NCBI RefSeq assembly: GCF_002104335.1
Contig: NZ_CP020867.1
Span: 248,001-312,000 of the forward strand
Origin: Campylobacter cuniculorum DSM 23162 = LMG 24588
GTDB taxonomy: Bacteria; Campylobacterota; Campylobacteria; Campylobacterales; Campylobacteraceae
Reading direction: 5' to 3'
Length of the DNA: 64,000 bases
The notes beneath the pieces were generated by a model. It was not told the origin of the DNA. It made no database searches and worked only from the letters and a program-made list of their open reading frames with translations. Below are positions 1 through 8,288 of the stretch, piece after piece. Position 1 is the first letter of the stretch; each line of letters begins with the position of its first letter. The position numbers were made by a program, and so were the translations under genes.

Positions 1-388
1 TGTATTTTTCTTTTTTAAACTCATTGTCTAAAGCCGCGTTGAGTTGTTTTTGTGCAAGGGCTAAAAATTGCGTTGCGTTTTGTGAAAGTAACGCGTCGTA
101 ATCGATATTGATAGATTTGATTAAATCCTCTTTATTATCCTCATAACTCTGTGCTGTTTGTGCGATGATATAAGTTTGTAGCTCTTCTTTTTTTGTGTCA
201 AGCTCATTTTTAATCTTTTTCGCATTTTCAAACACCAAATCATTAATCATCTTTGATTTTATCGCGTCTAATTCTTCTTTAAAACTCTTTTTTTGTGTGT
301 CAAACTCACTCTTTGCACTCTCAAATAAAGCGTTTAACTTCTCAACAATTTGCGTAATATTTTCTAATTCTACACTTGCATAATCCAT
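1..388 (-). CDS. Phage coiled-coil protein, 3' part beyond window
   Basis: An open frame starts with ATG at 388 and runs off the left edge without a stop (129 codons seen). It starts 43 bases after the capsid stop, with a ribosome site AAAGG. The product is charged and helical, rich in Lys, Glu, Asn and Gln with heptad-like spacing and no Cys, as in coiled-coil virion or tail proteins. A terminator-like hairpin lies between it and the capsid gene, so its level may be set apart from capsid. I do not recognise the family; a structural role is inferred from position only. Confidence 0.7.
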   Translation of the reverse strand, partial: MDYASVELENITQIVEKLNALFESAKSEFDTQKKSFKEELDAIKSKMINDLVFENAKKIKNELDTKKEELQTYIIAQTAQSYEDNKEDLIKSINIDYDALLSQNATQFLALAQKQLNAALDNEFKKEKY

Positions 389-400
389 TAAAAACCTTTC

Positions 401-427
401 AAAAAAAGGCTTTAAAAAGCCTTTTGT
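401..427 (-). terminator. Intrinsic terminator after the capsid gene
   Basis: On the minus strand AAAGGC and GCCTTT pair around a short T/A loop and are followed by a run of T. It lies directly after the capsid stop codon and before the next start at 388, so it could reduce read-through from the very strongly expressed capsid gene. Confidence 0.55.
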
Positions 428-430
428 GTG

Positions 431-1606
431 TTATTCTTTGCTTGAAATAATGCCGATGGTTGCAAAGTCTGTATTTGAATAAGGGCTTAAAATGCCTTGA
501 GTGGTTTCAAATTTTGCTTTTGCAATGGCTAAAAGTCTATCACATCCGCATAAAATCTTGCGTCCCGCGTCTTGTGCTTCATCGATATAAAAATTCACCT
601 TATCACTGCCCACCATTACAAGAGCAGATGCACCGATGAGAAAACCGATTGAAACGGGTTGTGTTCCTGCGTAATCACTCGGCGGGGTGATGTTTGAGAC
701 ATTTGCGGGATTGATATTTGCCCTAAAACTCGCTTCACTCACTTCGCTGTTTAAAAGTCCCACTTGCGTATCTGTCCAAACGCCCATATCCAAAACTGGA
801 CATTCATCAATGAGCCCGATAAGTCCGGTAAAAAGATTATTTTTATCACCACGAACACCGACTTTTTGCATCGCAATCCACTCCGGATCGTTTTTAAGCT
901 GATTGATTTGATAGGTATCAAGTAAGATGATATAAGAATAATTTTGCACATTTAAGCCATTAAGCGTATGCGTTGCAGAGCGTATCGGTTTTAACGGATA
1001 CGCGTCTTTGCCTTGATAATTAATGCCACTTCTTGCCATCATTATCGCACGTCTTAAAGCCTTGACATTGCACACATCACCTTTAACGATTTTTTTACTC
1101 GCCTCTTGCACACTCGCTTCACTTGTTGTATCTTTGAAAGAGCTTGCACTATCGCAAATAACCGCATTGCTTAAATCATTGCTTAAAGCTGTGATAAAAT
1201 TGCGATCTCTTTTATTCGTAATCCAATCAGTCAAACTTTGCACGCTTTCTTTGATAAAATCAATTTGCTCCATACTTTGATAATGCTTCACTTGTGATTT
1301 TAACGCATTGCCGACGATTTTAGGATAAATTGTTTGAGAGAGTATCTCTAAATTATCCAAATTCGCTTCAAAGTCTGTATTACCCTCAACGCCATCGCCT
1401 GTTAAAGCGGCTTTTAAACGCGGTCTAAAAGGCTCTCCATTTTTAGTAAGATAAGTTCTTATGCCTCTATCTTGTCCGCGTCCTACTAAAGGCTCAAAAG
1501 GGCTTCTTTGCCAACTTGCCTTTTCGATGATGGTTGCAATCTCAACGCTGATATTTGGGTTTTCTTTCCATTGATTGAGATTGATTTTATTGAGTTCGTT
1601 TAACAT
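431..1606 (-). CDS. Major capsid protein, N4 gp56 family
   Basis: 391 residues. The segment around residues 60-110 (RGIRTYLTKNGEPFRPRL, then ALTGDGVEGN and the following NLEIL...KHYQSME stretch) matches my knowledge of the N4-gp56 (DUF4043) capsid family, in which a TG-GVEGN turn precedes the helix-rich core. The hydrophobic stretch near residue 325 (SIGFLIGASALVMVG) fits the C-terminal part of that fold. The start is supported by an AAAGGAG site. It is the third gene of a minus-strand head block (scaffold-like, small beta-rich protein, capsid). Assignment is by family pattern, not by search. Confidence 0.8.
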   Translation of the reverse strand: MLNELNKINLNQWKENPNISVEIATIIEKASWQRSPFEPLVGRGQDRGIRTYLTKNGEPFRPRLKAALTGDGVEGNTDFEANLDNLEILSQTIYPKIVGNALKSQVKHYQSMEQIDFIKESVQSLTDWITNKRDRNFITALSNDLSNAVICDSASSFKDTTSEASVQEASKKIVKGDVCNVKALRRAIMMARSGINYQGKDAYPLKPIRSATHTLNGLNVQNYSYIILLDTYQINQLKNDPEWIAMQKVGVRGDKNNLFTGLIGLIDECPVLDMGVWTDTQVGLLNSEVSEASFRANINPANVSNITPPSDYAGTQPVSIGFLIGASALVMVGSDKVNFYIDEAQDAGRKILCGCDRLLAIAKAKFETTQGILSPYSNTDFATIGIISSKE

Positions 1607-1620
1607 ATTTTGCTCCTTTT

Positions 1621-2001
1621 TTAAAATTCAACTAAAATCTGACTCGGCATAAAATACACGATTTTAACGCGTGCCGTTCCGCTTGTAAAAGCTCCACTTT
1701 TAAGCTCAACGCTCAACATATCCACCATTTGGCTAATCGTATGCACTGAAGAATTAATAAAAGCACTATCTTTTGAAGTAGAATCCAAGCTTACATTTTC
1801 TAAAAATGCAACATCTTGCTCTTTGAGCTTCACATCAACACTTCCGCTTCCGCTCGTGTTTTGCACCTCCACTAAAAGCTGAATAATACTTGCACCCTTT
1901 GGCACCAAAAGGGCATCATAAGCATTATTTTCTTTCATATCTGCTAAATCAATCACCGATTCAGCACAATAAACAACATTTTTCACTCTTTGAGTTCCCA
2001 T
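1621..2001 (-). CDS. Small phage head protein, candidate decoration or stabilising protein
   Basis: 126 residues from the ATG at 2001 (MGTQRV), chosen because an AAGGAG lies 7 bases before it; a longer frame from 2028 would overlap the previous stop and lacks a site. The sequence is mostly beta-type with short turns, including LLVPKGASIIQLLVEV and ends in IVYFMPSQILVEF. Its place directly before the capsid gene and after the scaffold-like gene fits a capsid decoration or head-stabilising role; that is inference. No known domain recognised. Confidence 0.7.
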   Translation of the reverse strand: MGTQRVKNVVYCAESVIDLADMKENNAYDALLVPKGASIIQLLVEVQNTSGSGSVDVKLKEQDVAFLENVSLDSTSKDSAFINSSVHTISQMVDMLSVELKSGAFTSGTARVKIVYFMPSQILVEF

Positions 2002-2024
2002 TTTTTTACTCCTTTTTTTAAGAT

Positions 2025-2609
2025 TCAATAGCGATTTGTGACTAAATCATCGCCCGAGTCATTTTCTTGCACACCTGAACTTGTGCCCTCGAGTCTTTTC
2101 GGTAAGCCTGTTTGCTCTTGTTTTTCTGCATTTTGTGCCCTGTCTGACGCCTTTGAAAAATACTCAAGCAATAATTCGAAAAAGTCTTGCGGTTTGGCTT
2201 TATCCAACTCATTTTTAAGCCGGGGTGGTAAATCTTGCTGATAAAAGTCCAAAAGCTCTTCAACATCAACGTCCGGGTGAGCCTCCTCGAAAGCCTTTTG
2301 TGCCGCTTCAATGGCTGAAAAGCTCTTTTTGATTTGAATGTCATTGTTTAACGCGTCGCGTTTTTGAATTTTTGAGCGATAATCGCCTAAAAATTCATTC
2401 TGCCATTGCAAAACTTGCTTAAAAAACTCTTCTTTGTTTTCAAAAAACAATTCCTCCATTCTTTCATCGATTTTTCCACTTGCAAATTTGGCAAAATCAC
2501 TCTCTAAAGATTGACTCGCTTGTGCGATTTCAGACTCTAAAGCCTTTAATGCTGCTTCATCTTCTTGCGTTGAAAATGGGTCGATGAATTCTTTTTTTTC
2601 TCTATCCAT
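2025..2609 (-). CDS. Scaffold-like phage protein
   Basis: 194 residues, strongly acidic in the first half, helical throughout, with no Cys and a disordered Gln/Gly/Ser/Asp tail. These properties, together with the position two genes ahead of the major capsid gene, are what one expects of an internal scaffold. The start has an AAGGAG site 7 bases upstream, and the copy of the phage late-promoter motif at 2659-2676 lies just before it. It may instead be another assembly factor. Confidence 0.65.
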   Translation of the reverse strand: MDREKKEFIDPFSTQEDEAALKALESEIAQASQSLESDFAKFASGKIDERMEELFFENKEEFFKQVLQWQNEFLGDYRSKIQKRDALNNDIQIKKSFSAIEAAQKAFEEAHPDVDVEELLDFYQQDLPPRLKNELDKAKPQDFFELLLEYFSKASDRAQNAEKQEQTGLPKRLEGTSSGVQENDSGDDLVTNRY

Positions 2610-2619
2610 TTTTTAACTC

Positions 2620-2676
2620 CTTGTAAAAATTATGCTTATTTTAGGATTTTTCATTTTTAAAAAATAGGGTTAAAAG
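2620..2676 (-). promoter_or_regulatory. Late-promoter motif, copy 1, for the head operon
   Basis: Read on the minus strand, ACTTTTAACCCTATTTTTT is followed by AAAAATGAAAAATCCTAAAAT and then the ribosome site of the scaffold-like gene. The 17-base core recurs in front of other phage transcription units (see findings). It overlaps the 3' end of the small gene at 2641-2886. Confidence 0.6.
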
Positions 2677-2886
2677 TTTCAAGCTCACTCGCATTTTTAT
2701 CAAAAAAAGAGTTTTGTGATGAAAGATGATATTATGAACATCGTGCTCTTGCATATGAAAACAATCTGCACGGAGTTTTTTGGCTAAATTAAGCTTATAA
2801 CATAAAACAAGATTGAGTGCTAAGCTAAAAATAAAACAAGCCATAATAAGTCTTGTCAAAACGCGTCTAAGATGAATAATATTCAC
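2641..2886 (-). CDS. Small single-span membrane protein, lysis-associated candidate
   Basis: 81 residues from GTG at 2886, which has a strong AAGGAG 6 bases upstream; an ATG at 2919 in the same frame lies inside the holin-like gene without a site. One membrane span (LIMACFIFSLALNLVLCYKL) follows a short basic N-terminus, and a His- and Lys-rich tail follows. Position after a holin-like gene suggests a lysis accessory such as a spanin, but no spanin motif is visible and the 3' end overlaps a promoter. Confidence 0.5.
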   Translation of the reverse strand: MNIIHLRRVLTRLIMACFIFSLALNLVLCYKLNLAKKLRADCFHMQEHDVHNIIFHHKTLFLIKMRVSLKLLTLFFKNEKS

Positions 2887-2908
2887 GGAGAACTCCTTTA
2901 TTGATTTT

Positions 2909-3232
2909 TTATTTGACATGATTTTTTAAATTCAAAATTTTCTCTATCATCTCAATGGCTTTATCAATGCCTAAAAACGAAACCAAAGCGGCGATTCCAA
3001 CCCGTGCTTCGTAAGAAATATTTGCCAAATCAAGAATAAAAAAAATCGCAGAGGATACAACGCAAGAAGAGGTCGCGTATTTGATAAAGAGTAAAAAAGG
3101 AGTGAGAACTTGTTGATTTTCTTCGCTATATTCATTATAATGCAAACAATTATAAACCCCGCAAATGATTCCAATAAACAACAAAGGCAGAAGTTCTAAA
3201 TAAATAAGATAATGATTGATAAGTTCTTGCAT
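2909..3232 (-). CDS. Holin-like phage membrane protein
   Basis: 107 residues with three hydrophobic segments: LIYLELLPLLFIGIICG at about 8-25, ATSSCVVSSAIFFILDL at about 53-70, and VGIAALVSFLGIDKAIEMI at about 77-95, then a Lys-rich tail. This layout and the closing GIAALVSFLGIDKA segment resemble LydA-type three-span holins. The ribosome-binding site is a run of nine G (3235-3243) only two bases from the ATG. No endolysin with a recognisable lysozyme motif is in the window, so lysis partners may lie to the left. Confidence 0.6.
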   Translation of the reverse strand: MQELINHYLIYLELLPLLFIGIICGVYNCLHYNEYSEENQQVLTPFLLFIKYATSSCVVSSAIFFILDLANISYEARVGIAALVSFLGIDKAIEMIEKILNLKNHVK

Positions 3233-3234
3233 AT

Positions 3235-3243
3235 CCCCCCCCC
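3235..3243 (-). repeat. Poly-G tract (G9) serving as ribosome site of the holin-like gene
   Basis: Nine C on the plus strand, so nine G on the transcribed strand, sit between the stop of the 55-residue gene and the ATG at 3232. No other ribosome site is present. Poly-G tracts of this length are the standard contingency-locus tracts in Campylobacter. Confidence 0.85.
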
Positions 3244-3410
3244 TAAAACATCAAAAATACATAAGTGTAAATGACACTAAAAAGGATAATGAGCCATAAA
3301 AAACAATTGATGGTTTTAAACATTTTTTTACACCAAAGTGGCACATCGCAATGCATTTTTCCGATGAGAAACCAACGCAGGATAAAAAAAGTTTTTTTCA
3401 AAGTTTTCAT
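3243..3410 (-). CDS. Small phage membrane protein, 55 residues
   Basis: ATG at 3410 with AAGGGA just upstream; stop TAG at 3243 shares its G with the poly-G tract. The basic N-terminus (MKTLKKTFFILRW) is followed by CDVPLWCKKM and then a membrane span (CFLWLIILFSVIYTYVFLMF). It is likely translated with the holin-like gene. No family recognised; a lysis or inner-membrane role is inferred from context. Confidence 0.5.
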   Translation of the reverse strand: MKTLKKTFFILRWFLIGKMHCDVPLWCKKMFKTINCFLWLIILFSVIYTYVFLMF

Positions 3411-3903
3411 GCATTCCCTTTTTTATATTTTTCAAGGCTTTATGAAAATTTTTTTATCTTAAAGCCCTTTCATAAACCTTTTAAGCTCTGTTTTTAAGCT
3501 TATAAAAACGCTTTATTTTTTTAAGTCTGTTTTTTGCTCTTTCCTTATTTTTTCCTTTTTCTTTACTCTTTCTTTTGTTTTTTTGCTCTTTCCTTTTTCT
3601 TTTTGCTTTTTAAGCCCTTTTCATCGGGGTGTTTGTGTGCTTTTCAAACGCTTTTTCATTTTGAAAGCTTTCAAAGCCTTTTAAGCTCTGTTTCAAAACA
3701 ACTTCAAAGCCTTTTTAAAACCTTTAAACGATGTTTAAGGCTTTGTTTTTAGTGTTTTTTCTCCTCTCTTTCTTTTTCTTTTTGCTCTCTTTACTTTCTC
3801 TTTTTGCTCTTTAACCTCTCTTTTTTTCACTTCTCTTTTTCTGCTATTTTTTTAAGATTATCATTTTCATTTTAAAAATATAAGTTTTTTTAAGCCTTTG
3901 ATT
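3411..3903. other. Gene-free polypyrimidine/polypurine stretch
   Basis: About 490 bases without a credible gene. From about 3500 to 3850 the plus strand is almost entirely T and C, with repeated pieces such as TTTTTGCTCTTTCC and CTTTTAAGCTCTGTTT; the minus-strand transcript would be a purine-rich leader. The plus-strand frame at 3534-3752 is a by-product of this composition. Confidence 0.6.
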
Positions 3904-4641
3904 TTATTCTTTTGTGATAGTAATAATTATTTTATCCATAAGCCAAGTGCCTAAATCATTTTTCACCTTAAAAACAATCTCCTTTTCACCCTCTTCTTCA
4001 CTTGAAAAAAGCAAAATTTGCGAATCCTTTAACACCTCTTCATCATCGATAAGAAACATATGCTCATTTTGATTGTAAATGCTAAAACCTAAAATCTCTA
4101 AAGGCTCATTGACTTTAATCTCCGTTCGTGGGGCGATGATAGAGCATTCTTTGATATGTCCGCTTTTATCAAAACTGCCTAAAAGATTATTTCTTATATT
4201 ATTGAGTATGTTTGTGTAAGTGTTTATAAGATTTGTATCGCTAATCTTTTTTATCTCCGCAACGACATTTGCAGTATGACTAGCAATCGCTGCACCTTCA
4301 CTTGCATTTCCAACAACATTCAAAAAGCCAACATAAGCATTCGCGCGGTTTATCACGGCATTATCCCCAACGCTTCGCACCATCGACTCCGCTTGCACCA
4401 AAGACTTAAGCGTTTCAAGCTCAATGTGGCGGATTTCCATTTTTGTTTTGAGAGTTAAAATCTCAAGTTCTTTTTCAAGTTTTTCACAATTTAACGCACT
4501 CTCTTTTTCTTTAAAATGCACTTCAACAAGCTTTAAAGCTAATTCACTCGCAAAAGTATAGAGTTTATCGTCTGTAAAATTAAAGCTTTTAAGATTTTCT
4601 TTCGCAAAGTCAAAAAATTTCCAAAAACGTCTGACACTCAT
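3904..4641 (-). CDS. Phage virion protein of unknown function
   Basis: 245 residues. Residues 1-90 are helical with a coiled coil (KLEKELEILTLKTKMEIRHI). Residues 95-135 are Ala/Gly-rich (NASEGAAIASHTANVV). Residues 160-245 look like a beta-sandwich (ILGFSIYNQNEHMFLID to the final IIITITKE). It starts 2 bases after the stop of the preceding gene, so the two are translationally linked and transcribed from the divergent promoter near 5050. A structural role is inferred from position among assembly genes. Confidence 0.65.
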   Translation of the reverse strand: MSVRRFWKFFDFAKENLKSFNFTDDKLYTFASELALKLVEVHFKEKESALNCEKLEKELEILTLKTKMEIRHIELETLKSLVQAESMVRSVGDNAVINRANAYVGFLNVVGNASEGAAIASHTANVVAEIKKISDTNLINTYTNILNNIRNNLLGSFDKSGHIKECSIIAPRTEIKVNEPLEILGFSIYNQNEHMFLIDDEEVLKDSQILLFSSEEEGEKEIVFKVKNDLGTWLMDKIIITITKE

Positions 4642-4643
4642 TT

Positions 4644-4982
4644 TTATTCCCTTTGCATAGGGTTATCATTCCACGCGGTAGCGGATTGACTAATCTGTGC
4701 GTTTGCATTGACGCGTTCGTTTTCTCTTTTATTCCAACGTTCATTTTCGATATTTTGTTGAGCTTGTGCTTGATTGAGAGCCTTTTTTTGCAGATTTAAC
4801 GCCTTATTTTGCAAAAACATTCCATAGATTCCCGTGCCGATACTTGCTAAAGACCCTAAACCCTCTAAACTCTTCCCAATTCCGCCCAAATCATCAAAAA
4901 AAGACAGCATTGAGTTCGTGCCACCTTCTGCAGCGGGTGTTGCATTTTGTGCGATATTTGTCGCTAAAGCTGATTCTTCCAT
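4644..4982 (-). CDS. Internal-virion or ejection-like small protein
   Basis: 112 residues from ATG at 4982 (AAAGG 8 bases upstream); a GTG two codons earlier is too close to the site. A flexible Ala/Gly/Ser head, a hydrophobic Gly-rich helix (GGIGKSLEGLGSLASIGTGI), then a Gln/Ala/Asn/Arg-rich coiled coil (LNLQKKALNQAQAQQNIENE). That pattern is common in short-tailed phage ejection proteins; no sequence family was recognised, so the role is inference. Confidence 0.6.
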   Translation of the reverse strand: MEESALATNIAQNATPAAEGGTNSMLSFFDDLGGIGKSLEGLGSLASIGTGIYGMFLQNKALNLQKKALNQAQAQQNIENERWNKRENERVNANAQISQSATAWNDNPMQRE

Positions 4983-4989
4983 TTTCACA

Positions 4990-5070
4990 ACCTTTATTTT
5001 ATTTTTTGCGTGATTTTAGGAGTTTTTCAAATGAAAAAATAGGGTTAAAGCTTTTAACCCTATTTTTTAA
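4990..5070. promoter_or_regulatory. Divergent late-promoter palindrome (copies 2 and 3)
   Basis: AAAAAATAGGGTTAAAG at 5034-5050 is followed directly by CTTTTAACCCTATTTTTT at 5051-5068, so two copies of the phage motif stand back to back, an almost perfect palindrome. The leftward copy continues as CATTTGAAAAACTCCTAAAAT and serves the minus genes from 4982; the rightward copy serves the plus genes from 5118. Confidence 0.65.
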
Positions 5071-5117
5071 AAAGTTTTTTTGCTAAGTTTTTTAAAAAAA
5101 TAAAGAAAGGTTGAATT

Positions 5118-5615
5118 ATGGCAAGAGACCCGATATCAACAGGACAACAAACGCAAATCATAGGACATTTAGCCGCTTCTTTTGCAGACACAGCAAACAA
5201 TCTCGCAAAAAACTCGAGCGGAGTGTTTGATAGATTCATTGATTATCAAAGAAATGCAAGAAAAGAAAAAATGCAAGAAGAAGAGTTTAATCTCAAACAA
5301 GAAGCAACGCAAACGCAAATCGCAAATGAAAAGAGCAAAAACACACTCTTAAACAAACAAATCGATTCTTTTGATGAGGATAAAGCCTTGCAAAAAAGAC
5401 AAGCCGAAAGTGAGATTAATGCAAGAAAATCCGCAACGGCTCTCAATGCTGCAAATACAAGAAGTATCAATCAAACAACGCAAGAAAAAGAGGATTTAAA
5501 AAAACTTCAAGCCACTGCTTACAATCCTTTAGCCGAGAATATGAAAAATAATGCGAATAATGCGGATTTAAATGCGTTGTTTAACGCGTCTTTGATTCCC
5601 ACTTCAAGGCAATGA
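5118..5615 (+). CDS. Coiled-coil phage protein ahead of terminase
   Basis: 165 residues, no Cys, Gln/Asn/Lys-rich, with a long coiled coil from about 45 to 125 and an Asn-rich tail. The ATG has an AAAGG site. It lies 6 bases ahead of the small terminase gene and downstream of the rightward late-promoter copy. Internal-virion or packaging-linked roles are possible; the family is not recognised. Confidence 0.65.
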   Translation: MARDPISTGQQTQIIGHLAASFADTANNLAKNSSGVFDRFIDYQRNARKEKMQEEEFNLKQEATQTQIANEKSKNTLLNKQIDSFDEDKALQKRQAESEINARKSATALNAANTRSINQTTQEKEDLKKLQATAYNPLAENMKNNANNADLNALFNASLIPTSRQ

Positions 5616-5621
5616 TTTTTT

Positions 5622-6356
5622 ATGATTGATAAAGCCTTAAAAGAAAAAATGCGTTTGTATTTTGAAACGCATTTTGAGAGTGCAAAAGAACTCGCACAAA
5701 GATTTGATGTTAAATATCGCACTTTGATGGTGTGGATAAAAAATGAAGGCTGGATTATGGGCAAAGCCCTCGATGAAGTATGCAAAAAAAACATCAAAGA
5801 AGAGGCTTTAAAAACAGAGTTTGGCAGTATTTTACACTTAAATAAAGAACAGATTAAACAAAATCTCAAAGACAATCTTAATCTTAATCATTACACAGAA
5901 TTAAGCGAACTTGATGAGATTTTAGAGGGCGTGAGTGATGATTTATTGTTTAAGATGATGAATAGCGATTTTTTGCATAAAGAGATGATAAAGGGGGCAT
6001 TAATCGCTAAAGAAGAGCTTTTAAAGATGCGGACTTTGAGCAAAAGACAAAGCAAAGCAAATGTCAGCCTTATCGTTGCAAGTGAAAAATATGTTAATAT
6101 GCTCGGCAACATTCAAAAAAATCTCTATGATGATAAGATTTTAAGCAAGGCATTAAACTCTCCGCTTGAAAAAGAGCTTGAAAGCTTAAGCACAAATGAG
6201 CTTCTGGCTTTAATCGAAGATAAAAGCGAAGAAAACGCGGTTTTGAATGAAACGAACGCACAAAATTCAAATGCGGAGCAAACGAACGCAGAAGAAAACG
6301 CTTTGCAAGAGCAAAACGCAACAGAGTCAAAATTAGAACTTGCAAAAAAGGGCTGA
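5622..6356 (+). CDS. Terminase small subunit
   Basis: 244 residues. An N-terminal helix-turn-helix at about 20-45 (AKELAQRFDVKYRTLMVWIK) fits the DNA-recognition domain of small terminases; a helical oligomerisation region (about 100-175) and a Gln/Asn/Ala-rich acidic tail with EQTNAEENA-type repeats follow. It lies 9 bases before the large terminase. The HTH and the pairing support the call; the exact family is not certain. Confidence 0.8.
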   Translation: MIDKALKEKMRLYFETHFESAKELAQRFDVKYRTLMVWIKNEGWIMGKALDEVCKKNIKEEALKTEFGSILHLNKEQIKQNLKDNLNLNHYTELSELDEILEGVSDDLLFKMMNSDFLHKEMIKGALIAKEELLKMRTLSKRQSKANVSLIVASEKYVNMLGNIQKNLYDDKILSKALNSPLEKELESLSTNELLALIEDKSEENAVLNETNAQNSNAEQTNAEENALQEQNATESKLELAKKG

Positions 6357-6365
6357 TAAAACACA

Positions 6366-7913
6366 ATGACTAAAAACAATCCCGCTTTAAAAGAACTTGC
6401 TTTAAGAGAGTTAGCAAGACGCGATCTCAAAACCTTTTTAAAGCTTAAATGGCAAAGGTATAATAAAGCGGTGTTTTTGGATAACTGGCATTTTGATTAT
6501 TTATGCAAGATTTTAGAACACACTCTGCCGTTTAAGACAAAAAACCCGCTGACGCGTTTAATGATCAACATGCCCCCTTCCTATGGTAAAACAGAAACTA
6601 TCGCAAGAACATTTATAGCGTGGGCTTTGGCTCAAGATAGAAAGCGTAAATTTATTTATATCTCTTACAGCGATGAACTTTGCAAAAAAATCTCTAATCA
6701 AGTCCGCGATCTTTTAAAATCTGGCTTTATGCAAAGCATTTTTAAAGAAAAATTCCATTTTTTGCAAGATAATTCAAGTGAGTTTATTTTACAAGAAGGC
6801 GGAGGGCTTTTTGTAACCACTTTAAAAAGTGCGATTACAGGTTTTCATGCACATCAAATTCTCATCGATGATCCGATCAAAGTGAGCGAAATGGTGAGTA
6901 AAACGGCAAGAAACCTTGTTAATCAAAATTTTAAAGAAAGCGTTTTAAGCCGTTTGCAGGATAATCAAAGCAATATAACCATTTTAATGCAAAGGCTAGG
7001 TTATGAAGATTTATGCGGTTTTTTGCTTGATGAAAAGAATTTTAAACAAGAGATTATTAAACAATGGCACATCATCACTTTAAGTGCATTAAACGATACA
7101 GAAGAAACCTATAAAATCGCTAATTTTTCTTATACAAGGGCAAAAAATGAGGCTCTTTTTCCTAAAAGGCATAATCTTAAAGAGCTTCAAAGCTTAAAGC
7201 TTCAAATGGGCGATGATGAGTTTAGCACTCAATATTTACAGATTCCTCAAGCAAGTGAGAGCGGATTTTTTGAGAGCGTATATTTTAAAGAGATAGCAAG
7301 TTATGAAGTGGGTTTGTGTAAAGATTATATTTTTATCGATAATGCACAAAGTCTTAATGTCAAGGCTGATAATAGAGCGATTGTGGTTGTAGGTGTTGAA
7401 AATTTTAAAGAAAGCGCACGTTATGTGGTGAAAAACTGCTTTTATGGCATTTGGGATGAAGAGCAAACAATAAGGCATATCATTCAAACGCTTTTAAGCT
7501 ATCCAAAAGCCTCGTGTTTTATAGAAAGCGACGGCGGGGGCTTAACCTTGCATCGTCTGCTTTTAAAAGAGATTGTAAGAGTGAATGAAACGCTTAAAAG
7601 TAAGAATGAAGAGCTCATTACTAACACGATTAAAACTTACACGCCGTCAAGAAAAATCAGCAAAGTCGAAAAAATCAAAGCCTTAAAACCCTTTTATAAC
7701 ACCGGCTATCTCGTGTTTTTACATAATGCATTTGGCTTAAACCAAATCAAAAAAGAACTCTTAGCCTTTAACCCCGAAAAACCTTTTAGAAAAGATGACT
7801 GCATTGACGCGATAGCTTCGGCTTTGGCTCATAATGAAGTCATTGCTCCCCCAAAAGAACACATAGAACTAAATAAAACGCGCATTAAAAGCCTTCCAAA
7901 ATGGAGGATTTAA
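6366..7913 (+). CDS. Terminase large subunit, ATPase and nuclease
   Basis: 515 residues. The ATPase Walker A is MPPSYGKTET at about 69-78 and the Walker B is ILIDDPIK near 165. The RNase H-like nuclease has YIFIDNAQSL near 321, CFIESDGGG near 385 and DDCIDAIASAL near 477, giving the usual acidic triad. Both domains are complete, so the packaging motor should be functional. Length is normal for P22/N4-type motors. Start has an AAGGG site 12 bases upstream. Confidence 0.92.
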   Translation: MTKNNPALKELALRELARRDLKTFLKLKWQRYNKAVFLDNWHFDYLCKILEHTLPFKTKNPLTRLMINMPPSYGKTETIARTFIAWALAQDRKRKFIYISYSDELCKKISNQVRDLLKSGFMQSIFKEKFHFLQDNSSEFILQEGGGLFVTTLKSAITGFHAHQILIDDPIKVSEMVSKTARNLVNQNFKESVLSRLQDNQSNITILMQRLGYEDLCGFLLDEKNFKQEIIKQWHIITLSALNDTEETYKIANFSYTRAKNEALFPKRHNLKELQSLKLQMGDDEFSTQYLQIPQASESGFFESVYFKEIASYEVGLCKDYIFIDNAQSLNVKADNRAIVVVGVENFKESARYVVKNCFYGIWDEEQTIRHIIQTLLSYPKASCFIESDGGGLTLHRLLLKEIVRVNETLKSKNEELITNTIKTYTPSRKISKVEKIKALKPFYNTGYLVFLHNAFGLNQIKKELLAFNPEKPFRKDDCIDAIASALAHNEVIAPPKEHIELNKTRIKSLPKWRI

Positions 7914-8072
7914 ACGCGTTTTTTAGTCTGTTTGTTTGCATTTTGTGTTTGTTTTGCTTTTTTAGTCTGTGCGGTTTTTATCTTCTTTTGTGCTTTTTTA
8001 GTCGCACTTTGCTTTTTGTTTCTCTCTTATCAAAATTCAGGCTTTGTTTAAAAATCAATGATAAAAAACAAT

Positions 8073-8288
8073 TTAAGGCTTTTGAATAACGGCAATATCA
8101 AGTTTTTTATCCACGCAATCATTTAAAAAAATGTTGATAAGAGTTTGATAGGGTATGCCCTTTTTTTCAGCCATTTCTTTAAAATAATCAAGCACTTTTG
8201 CGTTTAAATTAATCGTTATTTGCCTTTTAAGGCTTTTATCAACATAGGGGTTTTTAATGGCTTTTGAAAAATCATACTCTTTTTTCAT
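8073..8288 (-). CDS. brnA: BrnA antitoxin
   Basis: 71 residues. The YDFSKAIKNPYVDKSLKRQI start followed by a ribbon-helix-helix core (TINLNAKVLDYFKEMAEKKG, then PYQTLINIFLND) is typical of BrnA antitoxins, which bind the toxin and the operon promoter. Its ATG overlaps the toxin stop by four bases, giving toxin-then-antitoxin order as in known brnTA operons. It is carried as extra cargo facing opposite to the packaging genes. Confidence 0.88.
   Translation of the reverse strand: MKKEYDFSKAIKNPYVDKSLKRQITINLNAKVLDYFKEMAEKKGIPYQTLINIFLNDCVDKKLDIAVIQKP

Noticed and set aside
3534-3752. 72-codon Phe/Leu-rich frame on the plus strand
   Set aside because: Product of the polypyrimidine tract only.
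7901-8089. 62-codon hydrophobic frame overlapping the end of the large terminase
   Set aside because: Composition (Phe, Leu, Cys) follows from T-rich DNA, there is no ribosome site, and it runs into brnA.
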